Assembly: GCA_017412585.1 (NCBI GenBank)
Contig: JAFPXK010000081.1
Span: 1-50,055, forward strand
From: Oscillospiraceae bacterium
Lineage (GTDB): Bacteria > Bacillota > Clostridia > Oscillospirales > Oscillospiraceae
Length of the DNA stretch: 50,055 bases
Reading direction: 5' to 3'
How positions within the stretch are numbered: position 1 is the stretch's first letter; each line of letters opens with the position of its first letter. The position numbers and the translations under genes are program-made. Shown in pieces: positions 16,530 to 24,490 of this stretch. A model generated the notes under the pieces. It made no database searches. It was not told the origin of the DNA and saw only the letters and a list, made by a program, of their open reading frames with translations.

Positions 16530-16726
16530 TATTTTGCATAACCATGCAATGCCTGCCGCCCCGCCCGCTGCCCATGCCCTGCAAAAAACACCCGAAAAAC
16601 CGCCCGTTTTGCAAGAATTGATTTATCGTAATTCAAATTCTGCAAGTTGACAACCGAAAAACCACGGAGAATAAAGGCTCTTTGCTCTGTTAAAACGGCG
16701 AGTTTTGCATTTTTGAAAATTTGTAC
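16530..16726. other. intergenic region with repeated TTTTGCA/TGCAA motifs
   Basis: No gene is visible. TTTTGCA or TGCAA(AA) words occur at about 16532, 16545, 16580, 16607, 16641, 16703 and 16728, the last overlapping the -35 box of the TAXI promoter. This clustering suggests a regulator-binding region; the regulator is unknown. Confidence 0.4.
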
Positions 16727-16755
16727 TTGCAAAATGGAATCGTCTGTGCTATGAT
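16727..16755 (+). promoter_or_regulatory. promoter of the TAXI-TRAP operon
   Basis: TTGCAA at 16727-16732 and TATGAT at 16750-16755, 17-base spacer. Confidence 0.65.
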
Positions 16756-16829
16756 GACCACGTTGCCGGAGGAGAGGAATACGCCCGGCATTTCTAACGG
16801 ATATTCATTGATGAAAAGGAGAATATAGG

Positions 16830-17840
16830 ATGAAAAAGTTTCTTGCTCTCGTGCTGGCGCTGGTCATGGCGCTGAGCCTGGTGGCCTGCGGCGGCAGCAC
16901 CACCAATACCGACACCAACGATAACGCCGCCCCCGGCGACAATGCCGCCACCACCGTCAGCGACAACCTGCGTCTGGTCACCGGCGGCGAGTCCGGCACC
17001 TACTACGCCTTCGGCTCCGTCATCGCCCAGCACGCCACCAACAACGCCGGCGTCAACATCGTGGGCCTGGTGGGCAACGGCTCCCAGTCCAACATCTTCG
17101 AGATGGACGACGGCAACGCCGAGCTGGCCTTCTGCCAGAGCGACGTGATGGCCTACGCCTACAACGGCACCAACCTCTTTGCCGACACCGGCGCCGTCAA
17201 CTGCTTCTCCACCGTGGCCGCCCTCTACACCGAGCAGGTGCAGATCGTCACCCTGGACGACTCCATCAAGACCGTGGCTGACCTGAAGGGCAAGAACGTG
17301 TCCATCGGCGCCGCCGGCTCCGGCGTGTACTTCAACGCCATCGACATCCTGGGGGCCTATGACCTGACCGAGGCCGACATCAAGCCCACCTACCAGTCCT
17401 TCGGCGACAGCGCCGACGCCCTGAAGAACGGCCAGATCGACGCCGCCTTCATCGTGGCCGGCGCCCCCACCACCGCCGTCACCGACCTTGCCACCACCAA
17501 GGCCGTCCACCTGGTGAGCCTGGACGACGAGCACGTTGCCAAGCTCCTGGCCTCCTCCCCCTACTACACCGCCTGCACCATCTCTGCCGACACCTACGGC
17601 ACCGACGGTGACGTGACCACCGTGGGCGTGGGCGCGGTGCTGCTGGCCCGCAACGATGTGTCCGAGGATGCCGTCTATGCCCTGGTGGCCGACATTTTCG
17701 ACAACGCCGCCAACCTGACCTCCAGCCACGCCAAGTACGGCGAGGTCAGCCTGGACTACGGCGCCTCCATCACCTCCGTGCCCTACCATCCCGGCGCCGC
17801 CAGGTACTTCGCCGAGAAGGGCCTGACCGTGGCGGGCTAA
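16830..17840 (+). CDS. TAXI family TRAP transporter solute-binding lipoprotein
   Basis: The 336-aa protein starts with a lipoprotein signal peptide (MKKFLALVLALVMALSLVAC) with the lipidated Cys20, then a Thr/Asn/Asp linker. The mature domain has TAXI features: LVTGGESGTYYAFGS, near the family's G-x-G-TYY signature, and FCQSDVMAYAYNG. It should be anchored outside the membrane and deliver a carboxylate or amino-acid-like solute to the permease encoded 87 bases downstream. An AAAGGAG site precedes the ATG. The substrate cannot be read from sequence. Confidence 0.92.
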   Translation: MKKFLALVLALVMALSLVACGGSTTNTDTNDNAAPGDNAATTVSDNLRLVTGGESGTYYAFGSVIAQHATNNAGVNIVGLVGNGSQSNIFEMDDGNAELAFCQSDVMAYAYNGTNLFADTGAVNCFSTVAALYTEQVQIVTLDDSIKTVADLKGKNVSIGAAGSGVYFNAIDILGAYDLTEADIKPTYQSFGDSADALKNGQIDAAFIVAGAPTTAVTDLATTKAVHLVSLDDEHVAKLLASSPYYTACTISADTYGTDGDVTTVGVGAVLLARNDVSEDAVYALVADIFDNAANLTSSHAKYGEVSLDYGASITSVPYHPGAARYFAEKGLTVAG

Positions 17841-17927
17841 ACCTTATCCTTTACCGGCGGGGGACTGCGGCGCTGCCGTGGTCCCCTTTCCGCACTCCAT
17901 CCATTCCGACCGTTGGGAGGACGCCTT

Positions 17928-19952
17928 ATGAGCCTGTTGAAGAAAAAGAACACTGCCGCCCCCCAGGTGGACACTTCCGATCTGGACGCAGTGATGCGTA
18001 AATACGACCGGGAGTCCAACACCCGCGTCTGGGAGGGCACCCCCGCCATCATCATCAAGGTGATCATGGCCCTCTTCGCCCTCTACTGCATCGGCATGAC
18101 CCTGTTCTCCACCGCCATGCCGGAAATCCGCCTGCCCCTGTTCCTGGGCTTTATCATCATCATGGGCTTTTTGACCTACCCCGCCAAAAAGGGCCATGTC
18201 CGGGTAAATTTTATCCCCTGGTATGACATCGTGCTGATGCTGCTGGGTGCCGGGGCGTTCTTCTATTTTGCCATGAACGCCATGACCATGATCCGCCTGG
18301 CCACCCGTATCCACACCATCCACATCGTCATAGGCTGCGTGGGCATCCTGGTGCTGGTGGAGCTGTGCCGCCGCTGCGTGGGCCTGCCCATTCTGTGCGT
18401 GGCCGGGGCCCTTGTGGCCTACGCCTTTTATAATCAGCTCAGCTATAACCCCAGCGTGTACCTGGCCCTGCGGAACATCGTCTATAAGCTGTTCTACACC
18501 ACCTCCGGCGTCATCGGCACCCCCATCAGCGTGTGCTACACCTACATTGTGCTCTTCATCATCTTCGGCGCCTTTTTGGAGCGCACCGGCATCGCCAATT
18601 TCTTCATCAGCTTCGCCAACCGTCTGGCGGGCTGGTCCAGCGGCGGCCCTGCCAAGGTGGCGGTCATCTCCTCCGCCCTGTGCGGCATGGTGTCCGGCTC
18701 CTCCGTGGGCAACACCGTCACCACCGGCTCCGTCACCATCCCCATGATGAAGAAAACCGGCTATAAGCCGGAGTTTGCCGGGGCGGTGGAAGCCGCCGCC
18801 TCCACCGGTGGTCAGATCATGCCCCCCATCATGGGCGCCGCCGCCTTCCTGATGGCGGAGTATATGGGCCTGCCCTACGCCCAGGTGGCGGTGAAGGCCA
18901 TCCTCCCCGCCGTCCTCTACTTCGCCGGCATCTTCATCGCCGTCCATCTGGAGGCCAAAAAGCTGGGCTTGCAGGGCATCCCCCGTGATCAGCTCCCCAA
19001 ATGGAAGCTGCTGGCCCGGGATTGCTACCTGATTCTCCCCCTGGTGCTGCTGGTGTACCTGGTGGCCTCCGGCAGCAAGACCATGTCCCACTCCGCCGCC
19101 TATTCCATCCTGGCGGCCGTGGCGGTGGGCGGCGTCAACTTCTTCCTCACCCGCCTCCGGGGCAGCGCCGACCGCCCCGCCCAGAAACCGGGCCCGGCCC
19201 TGGCCGGGGCAGGGAAGGACACCTTCTTCTCCGCCGTGGACGCCCTGGAGGCCGGCTCCAAGGGCGCCATCACCGTGGCGGTGGCCTGCGCCATGGCGGG
19301 CATCATCGCCGGCTGCATCACCGTGACGGGCCTTGCCTCCATCCTCATCAACGCCATCGTCCGCGTGGCGGGCAATGCCACCATCGTGGGCCTGGCGCTG
19401 ACCATGCTGTGCTGCATCGTCCTGGGCATGGGCGTGCCCACCACCGCCAACTACTGCATCATGGCCTCCACCTGCGCCCCCATTCTGGTGCAGCTGGGCT
19501 TCCCCGTAGTGGCGGCCCACTTCTTCGTGTTCTACTTCGGCATCGTGGCGGACATCACGCCCCCGGTGGCCCTGGCGGCCTACGCCGGGTCTGCCATCGC
19601 CAAGGCCAACCCCATGAAGACGGGCCTCAACGCCACCAAGCTGGCCATCGCCGCCTTCATCGTGCCCTACATCTTCGCCTACAGCCCCGCCATGCTCTTC
19701 GACGGCGTCTCCGGCGTGCTGACCGTGGCCCAGATCGCCGTCAGCTCTCTGGTGGGTCTCTTCGGCGTGGCCGCCGCCCTCAACGGCCACCTGGGCGCGA
19801 AAATCAACGCGGTCTTCCGCCTGCTGCTGGCCGCCGGCGGCCTGTGCATGATGATCCCCGGCACCGTGTCCGACCTTATCGGCCTTGCCGTCATCGCCGC
19901 CATTACCGTCTTCCAGCTCTCCCTGGGCAAAAAGCAGCGCGCCGCGGCATAA
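17928..19952 (+). CDS. TRAP transporter permease, fused 4TM/12TM subunits
   Basis: This 674-aa integral membrane protein combines the small (DctQ-like, first about 170 residues) and large (DctM-like) TRAP subunits in one chain, the usual form paired with TAXI receptors. The large subunit carries GMVSGSSVGNTVTTGSVTIP and a second related block GMGVPTTANYCIMA, the two inverted-repeat elevator segments that bind solute and sodium. A GGGAGG site at 17915-17920 sets the ATG. The operon is just receptor plus permease and ends at the terminator 19969-20004. It imports an organic anion with a sodium gradient by family knowledge. Confidence 0.94.
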   Translation: MSLLKKKNTAAPQVDTSDLDAVMRKYDRESNTRVWEGTPAIIIKVIMALFALYCIGMTLFSTAMPEIRLPLFLGFIIIMGFLTYPAKKGHVRVNFIPWYDIVLMLLGAGAFFYFAMNAMTMIRLATRIHTIHIVIGCVGILVLVELCRRCVGLPILCVAGALVAYAFYNQLSYNPSVYLALRNIVYKLFYTTSGVIGTPISVCYTYIVLFIIFGAFLERTGIANFFISFANRLAGWSSGGPAKVAVISSALCGMVSGSSVGNTVTTGSVTIPMMKKTGYKPEFAGAVEAAASTGGQIMPPIMGAAAFLMAEYMGLPYAQVAVKAILPAVLYFAGIFIAVHLEAKKLGLQGIPRDQLPKWKLLARDCYLILPLVLLVYLVASGSKTMSHSAAYSILAAVAVGGVNFFLTRLRGSADRPAQKPGPALAGAGKDTFFSAVDALEAGSKGAITVAVACAMAGIIAGCITVTGLASILINAIVRVAGNATIVGLALTMLCCIVLGMGVPTTANYCIMASTCAPILVQLGFPVVAAHFFVFYFGIVADITPPVALAAYAGSAIAKANPMKTGLNATKLAIAAFIVPYIFAYSPAMLFDGVSGVLTVAQIAVSSLVGLFGVAAALNGHLGAKINAVFRLLLAAGGLCMMIPGTVSDLIGLAVIAAITVFQLSLGKKQRAAA

Positions 19953-19968
19953 CAAGCCAAGTCCCCCC

Positions 19969-20004
19969 ACGCACCGCCCGGTTTTCCCGGACGGTGCGTT
20001 TTTT
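19969..20004 (+). terminator. terminator of the TAXI-TRAP operon
   Basis: ACGCACCG (19969-19976) pairs with CGGTGCGT (19992-19999), with a second pairing step inside, then a T run. Confidence 0.8.
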
Positions 20005-20005
20005 A

Positions 20006-20034
20006 TATACAAATATCAAAAAATGTGTTATAAT
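20006..20034 (+). promoter_or_regulatory. probable promoter of the ABC exporter operon
   Basis: TATAAT at 20029-20034 is perfect; the -35 candidate TATACA at 20006-20011 is poor, 17-base spacer. Confidence 0.5.
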
Positions 20035-20067
20035 GCTATAAATTACACTGGGAAAGGAGGCGGCGTC

Positions 20068-20901
20068 ATGCAGCATACCCACATCAGCGCCCATCATCGC
20101 CTGCTGGACCTGCGCCTGGGCGAGGTCTGGCAGTACCGCGAGCTGATCTGGCTCTTCACCCGCCGCTCCTTTGCCGTCAGCTACAAGCAGACGGTGCTGG
20201 GCCCGGCCTGGCTGGTCATCAACCCTCTGCTCACCTCCGTGGTCTACGTGGTGCTCTTCGGCAACATCGCCCGCCTGGGCACCGACGGCGTGCCCCAGCT
20301 TCTGTTCTATCTGGCGGGCCACGCGGTGTGGAGCTATTTCTCCGCCTGCGTCAGCAGCAACGCCTCCACCTTCACCGGCAACGCCCGCCTCTTCGGCAAG
20401 GTCTATTTCCCCCGCCTGGTGGTGCCCATCTCGTCGGTGCTGGGCGCTGTGCTGCGCTTTTTCATCCAGCTTCTGCCCGCCCTTATACTGCTGGTCTACT
20501 ACGTGGCGGTGGGCCGCGTCCGACCCTGCTGGGCCCTGTGGCCGCTGCTGCCGCTGCTGCTGGCGGTGCTGGGGGTCATGGGCATGTCCGTGGGTATCAT
20601 CATCTCCAGCCTCACCACCAAGTATCGCGACCTCCAGGTGCTGGTGAGCTTCGGCCTCTCCCTGTGGATGTACGCCACCCCTGTGGTCTACCCCCTGAGC
20701 ACCGTCTCCGGCCCCCTGCGCACCCTGCTGCTGTGGAACCCGGTCACCGCCCCGGCGGAGCTGCTGCGGCGCTGCCTGCTGGGTGTGGGCGGTGTGCCCG
20801 GGTGGAGCATCCTGTGGAGCCTCTGCTTCACCCTTGCCGCCGCCTTTGCGGGCATCGTGATTTTCAATAAGGTGGAGCGCACCTTTATGGACACGGTGTA
20901 A
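20068..20901 (+). CDS. polysaccharide ABC exporter permease (Wzm/TagG type)
   Basis: The 277-aa protein has an N-terminal cytoplasmic amphipathic segment, the family motif YKQTVLGPAWLVINPLL near residues 35-51, and about six transmembrane helices (ABC2 type). Such permeases export lipid-linked glycans (O-antigen, teichoic acid, capsule). The partner ATPase follows after 37 bases. AAAGGAGG at 20053-20060 sets the ATG. It is related to the truncated permease at 49792, which shares the KRTVLG/KQTVLG motif, so the genome had at least two such exporters. Confidence 0.92.
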   Translation: MQHTHISAHHRLLDLRLGEVWQYRELIWLFTRRSFAVSYKQTVLGPAWLVINPLLTSVVYVVLFGNIARLGTDGVPQLLFYLAGHAVWSYFSACVSSNASTFTGNARLFGKVYFPRLVVPISSVLGAVLRFFIQLLPALILLVYYVAVGRVRPCWALWPLLPLLLAVLGVMGMSVGIIISSLTTKYRDLQVLVSFGLSLWMYATPVVYPLSTVSGPLRTLLLWNPVTAPAELLRRCLLGVGGVPGWSILWSLCFTLAAAFAGIVIFNKVERTFMDTV

Positions 20902-20938
20902 CCGCTTTTTCAAAAAATCGTCAAAGGAGGTGTCCGCC

Positions 20939-22192
20939 GTGGCATCCATCCCCTATGCCATCCGCATGGAGGGCGTGAAAAAGGAATACCGCCTGGGCGC
21001 CATCGGCGGGCGCACCCTCCAGGCGGACCTTCAATCCTGGTGGGCCCGAAAGCGGGGCAGGGAGGACCCCAACCGCCGCATCGGCCAGCATGCGCCCTCC
21101 GGCGACACCTTCTATGCCCTGGACGGCGTGGACCTGACGGTGCAGCCCGGTGAGCGCCTGGGCATCATCGGCCCCAACGGCGCGGGGAAGTCCACCCTGC
21201 TCAAGCTGCTGTGCCGCATCACCGCCCCCACCGAGGGGGATATCGACGTCTACGGCCGGGTGGCCTCCATGCTGGAGGTGGGCACCGGCTTCCACGGCGA
21301 GCTGACAGGCCGGGAGAACATCTATATGAACGGCGCCATCCTGGGCATGACCCGGGCCGAGATCGACCGCCGCATGGAGCAGATTATCGACTTCTCCGAG
21401 GTCCGGGAGTTCATCGACACCCCGGTGAAGCGCTATTCCTCCGGCATGTACGTCAAGCTGGCCTTCTCCGTGGCCGCCCATCTCACCAGTGAAATTATGA
21501 TTATGGACGAGGTGCTGGCGGTGGGGGATATGGCCTTCCAGCACAAATGCCTGGACAGGATGCGTGCCGCCGCCGACGAGGAGGGCCGCACGGTGCTGTA
21601 CGTCAGCCATAATATGAGCACCATCCGCCGCCTGTGCGACCGCTGCATCGTGCTGCAAAAGGGCAAAATCATCTTCGACGGCCCGCCGGAAAAGGCCATC
21701 GCCGCCTATATGGACAGCGGCATGGGCCAGGGCACCGTGGATATGGACCTGTCCGGCCTGCCCCGGCCCAATCTGCCCCGCCCTGCCGCCCCGAAAATGA
21801 CCCATCTCACCCTCCCCGGCAAGGACACCCCCACCTACGCCCCCGGCGAGCCCCTGCATCTGGCCCTTACGGTGGACGCGCCTGTGCCCACCCCCGGCGT
21901 GTCCGTCCGCCTCACCCTGCGCAACGGGGAGGATACCGGCCTGGCCACCGCCTGGTCGCCGCCCCGTGACCTGCCCCGGGGCGCCTCCGCTCTGCACCTG
22001 ACGGCGCCCCTGGACGCCGTGGCAAAGGGGGAGTTCTACGTCAGCCTGGGCCTTTACCGCAATGATGAGCTGGGCCGCCCCGTCATGCTGGACCATCTGA
22101 CCCGGGCCTGCCGCATCGACTGCCAGGGCCTGCCCACCTGGGGCGTGTCCGCCCATGGCTATTTTCACCTGCCGCCCCTGCAATGGGATTGA
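20939..22192 (+). CDS. polysaccharide ABC exporter ATPase with Wzt-type C-terminal domain
   Basis: The 417-aa protein has an ABC domain (Walker A GPNGAGKST at residues 78-86, signature YSSGM, Walker B IMIMDEVLAVGD) with the extended N-terminal insert typical of glycan exporters, and a C-terminal beta-sandwich from about residue 270. In Wzt proteins that domain recognises the modified non-reducing end of the glycan, tying export to chain completion. The GTG at 20939 is preferred to the GTG at 20930 because the latter overlaps the AAAGGAGG ribosome site. It pairs with the upstream permease. Confidence 0.92.
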   Translation: MASIPYAIRMEGVKKEYRLGAIGGRTLQADLQSWWARKRGREDPNRRIGQHAPSGDTFYALDGVDLTVQPGERLGIIGPNGAGKSTLLKLLCRITAPTEGDIDVYGRVASMLEVGTGFHGELTGRENIYMNGAILGMTRAEIDRRMEQIIDFSEVREFIDTPVKRYSSGMYVKLAFSVAAHLTSEIMIMDEVLAVGDMAFQHKCLDRMRAAADEEGRTVLYVSHNMSTIRRLCDRCIVLQKGKIIFDGPPEKAIAAYMDSGMGQGTVDMDLSGLPRPNLPRPAAPKMTHLTLPGKDTPTYAPGEPLHLALTVDAPVPTPGVSVRLTLRNGEDTGLATAWSPPRDLPRGASALHLTAPLDAVAKGEFYVSLGLYRNDELGRPVMLDHLTRACRIDCQGLPTWGVSAHGYFHLPPLQWD

Positions 22193-22199
22193 CCTGCCC

Positions 22200-22228
22200 T
22201 TGACCGGGCCGTCCCTTTGGGCTATACT
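22200..22228 (+). promoter_or_regulatory. promoter of telA
   Basis: TTGACC at 22200-22205 and TATACT at 22223-22228, 17-base spacer. A small hairpin AGCGGC-TT-GCCGCT followed by TTTT (22243-22259) lies in the first bases of the transcript. Confidence 0.7.
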
Positions 22229-22289
22229 ATATACGTAATTTCAGCGGCTTGCCGCTTTTGTGTATCGGACAAAGGAGAGGAGCATTGTG

Positions 22290-23474
22290 ATGACTGACAA
22301 CATGACCCCCGAGCTGACCCTTACCCCCAATGAGGACGCCGCCACCGCCACTGCCGCCGCCGTCCCGGAACTGACCCTGGAGCCCCAGGCCCCCGTCACC
22401 CCCGCCACCCCCGCCGAGGCCAAGCCCATCGAGCCTGTGGTGCTGGATGACAGCATGCTCACCGCCGAGGAAAAGGCCGCCGTGGACAACTTCGCCAAGA
22501 AGATCGACATCCGGGACACCAACCAGGTGCTGCAATACGGCGCCGCCGCCCAGAAGAGCGTGGCCACCTTCTCCGAGAACGCCCTCAGCAACGTCCGCAA
22601 TAAGGACATGGGCGAGATCGGCGAGGACCTGAGCCGCCTGGTGACGGAGCTGAAGGGCTTCGGCGCCCTGGAGCAGCCCAAGGGCCTCAAGGGCCTGTTC
22701 CACAAGGCCGCCAACCCCCTGGCCGTCATGAAGGCCCAGTACAGCAAGGTGGAGACCAACGTGGATAAGATTGCCCAGAATCTGGAGCAGCATCAGATCA
22801 CCCTGCTGAAGGACGTGGCCATGTTCGACCAGATGTATGAGCTGAATCTCAAATATTATAAAGAGCTGACCATGTATATCCTGGCGGGCAGAAAGCGGCT
22901 GAATGAGGTCCGCGCCACCGAGCTGGAGGCCCTGCGCAAGAAGGCCGCCGAGTCCGGCACCTCCGAGGACGCCCAGGCCTACAACGACCTGGCCAACCTC
23001 TGCAACCGGTTTGAAAAGAAGCTCCACGACCTGGAACTGACCCGCATGGTGTCGGTGCAGATGGGCCCCCAGACCCGCCTGCTGCAGAATAACGACACCC
23101 TTATGATCGAGAAGATTCAGTCCTCCCTTGTCAACACCATCCCCCTGTGGAAGAGCCAGATGGTGCTGGCCCTGGGCCTGGAGCACGGCCGTCAGGCCAC
23201 CGCCGCCCAGAACCAGGTGACGGAGATGACCAACCAGCTCCTGAAGAAGAACGCCGACGCCCTGAAGATGGGCACCATCGCCACCGCCAAGGAGGCGGAG
23301 CGCTCCATCGTGGACATCGAGACCCTGCAGCACACCAACCAGCAGCTCATCTCCACCCTGGACGAGGTGGCCCGCATCCAGACCGAGGGTGCCGCCAAGC
23401 GCAAGGCCGCCGAGGCCGAGCTGGGCCGCATCGAGGGCGAGCTGAAGCAGAAGCTGATGGAGCTGCGCAGCTGA
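22290..23474 (+). CDS. TelA family (toxic anion resistance) protein
   Basis: The 394-aa soluble, mostly helical protein matches the TelA family: an acidic Pro/Thr/Ala-rich N-terminus (to about 50), then long helices with IDIRDTNQVLQYG, FDQMYELNLKYYKELTMYI and TIPLWKSQMVLALGLE. TelA-type proteins are associated with tellurite and antimicrobial resistance and with envelope stress; the mechanism is not known. No ter genes are adjacent. An AAAGGAGAGGAG site precedes the ATG (an adjacent GTG at 22287 is possible). The gene is followed by a run of four strong hairpins. Confidence 0.9.
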   Translation: MTDNMTPELTLTPNEDAATATAAAVPELTLEPQAPVTPATPAEAKPIEPVVLDDSMLTAEEKAAVDNFAKKIDIRDTNQVLQYGAAAQKSVATFSENALSNVRNKDMGEIGEDLSRLVTELKGFGALEQPKGLKGLFHKAANPLAVMKAQYSKVETNVDKIAQNLEQHQITLLKDVAMFDQMYELNLKYYKELTMYILAGRKRLNEVRATELEALRKKAAESGTSEDAQAYNDLANLCNRFEKKLHDLELTRMVSVQMGPQTRLLQNNDTLMIEKIQSSLVNTIPLWKSQMVLALGLEHGRQATAAQNQVTEMTNQLLKKNADALKMGTIATAKEAERSIVDIETLQHTNQQLISTLDEVARIQTEGAAKRKAAEAELGRIEGELKQKLMELRS

Positions 23475-23554
23475 CGCTGCATCACCCTGCATCATCCGCT
23501 GCAACGGTAAACAGAGATCATTTGCGGACAGCGTTTCGACACGCATGGGGGATT

Positions 23555-23689
23555 GTGAAGGGGGACGGGAGTCCCCCTTCACGTGAAATCCATGCAAATG
23601 CGGAAGCATGTTTCCGTGCTTCCGCATTTGCGCTTCCTGCTGCCGACAGCGTGTCGGCAGCAGGAAGCGGGCGGCGCAGTCCGCCCGCT
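23555..23689. repeat. run of four consecutive strong hairpins
   Basis: Between telA and tmk lie four perfect stems almost end to end: 23555-23566 with 23571-23582 (12 bp), 23594-23608 with 23617-23631 (15 bp), 23631-23648 with 23652-23669 (18 bp, 3-base loop), and 23666-23674 with 23681-23689 (9 bp). Their sequences are unrelated to one another. Only one or two would be needed for termination, and no stem is followed by a clean T run, so a processing or regulatory RNA or a mobile-repeat origin is possible. Confidence 0.85.
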
Positions 23690-23715
23690 GATTTTGCACA
23701 GCAGGAGGTAATACC

Positions 23716-24375
23716 ATGGCCGGGAAATTGATTGTGATCGAGGGCTTGGACGGCAGCGGCAAGGCCACCCAGGCGGCGCTGCTTTCGGAGAATCTGCGCA
23801 GGGAGGGCCTTTCCGTCCGGCAGATCACCTTCCCCAATTATGGCAGCGACTCCTCCGCCCTGATTAAAATGTACCTGCGGGGGGACTTCGGCCAGCACCC
23901 CGGCGACGTCAACGCCTACGCCGCCTCCAGCTTCTACGCCGTGGACCGCTACGCCGGCTTCAAAAGCGACTGGGGCCGGTTTTACCGTGACGGCGGCGTC
24001 ATCGTGGCCGACCGCTACACCACCTCCAACGCCGTCCACCAGTGCGCCAAGCTGCCCCGTGAGCAGTGGAGCCACTTCCTCCAGTGGCTGTTCGACTATG
24101 AATACGGCCTCCTGGGCATTCCCGCCCCGGACCGGGTCATCTACCTCCAGGTGGACCCCGCCATCAGCCAGAAGCTGATGACGGAGCGCTACCACGGCGA
24201 CGAGGCCAAAAAGGACATCCACGAGCGGGACCTGGCCTATCTGGCCTCCGCCCGGGCGGCGGCGGAATACTGCGCCGGTCTTCTGGGCTGGGACACCGTG
24301 GCCTGCGCCCGGGACGGCGCCATGCGCACCGTGGAGGACATCGCCGCCGACGTGTTGGGCCGGGTGCGGCCGTAA
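23716..24375 (+). CDS. tmk: thymidylate kinase
   Basis: The 219-aa P-loop kinase phosphorylates dTMP to dTDP for DNA synthesis. The P-loop GLDGSGKAT is at residues 10-18, followed by the family-typical ADRYTTSN (DR-Y/S motif) and a lid region. The P-loop ends KAT instead of the commoner KST/KTT. Length is close to the usual 205-215. AGCAGGAGG precedes the ATG at 23716. The gene directly follows the hairpin run. Confidence 0.9.
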   Translation: MAGKLIVIEGLDGSGKATQAALLSENLRREGLSVRQITFPNYGSDSSALIKMYLRGDFGQHPGDVNAYAASSFYAVDRYAGFKSDWGRFYRDGGVIVADRYTTSNAVHQCAKLPREQWSHFLQWLFDYEYGLLGIPAPDRVIYLQVDPAISQKLMTERYHGDEAKKDIHERDLAYLASARAAAEYCAGLLGWDTVACARDGAMRTVEDIAADVLGRVRP

Positions 24376-24406
24376 GGGACTATCCGGGAAAGGCAGTCCT
24401 TTCCTG

Positions 24407-24435
24407 TTGCTTTTTGGAGAATAATTTGCTATATT
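24407..24435 (+). promoter_or_regulatory. promoter of the sugar dehydratase gene
   Basis: TTGCTT at 24407-24412 and TATATT at 24430-24435, 17-base spacer. Confidence 0.6.
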
Positions 24436-24490
24436 GACAGTGCCCCGTCCCTGCGCCGGGGCGATTTTACCGTGTAAGGAGGGGTTATCC

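Noticed and set aside
17844..20012. A 722-codon open frame antisense to the TRAP permease
   Set aside because: It is His/Gly/Gln-rich low-complexity sequence with no domain, caused by GC-rich third positions; the plus strand encodes a clear TRAP protein.
23555..23689. A T-box or other known riboswitch ahead of tmk
   Set aside because: None of the T-box landmarks (GAAGAG start, AGGGTGG core) is present and the stems are simple perfect hairpins.
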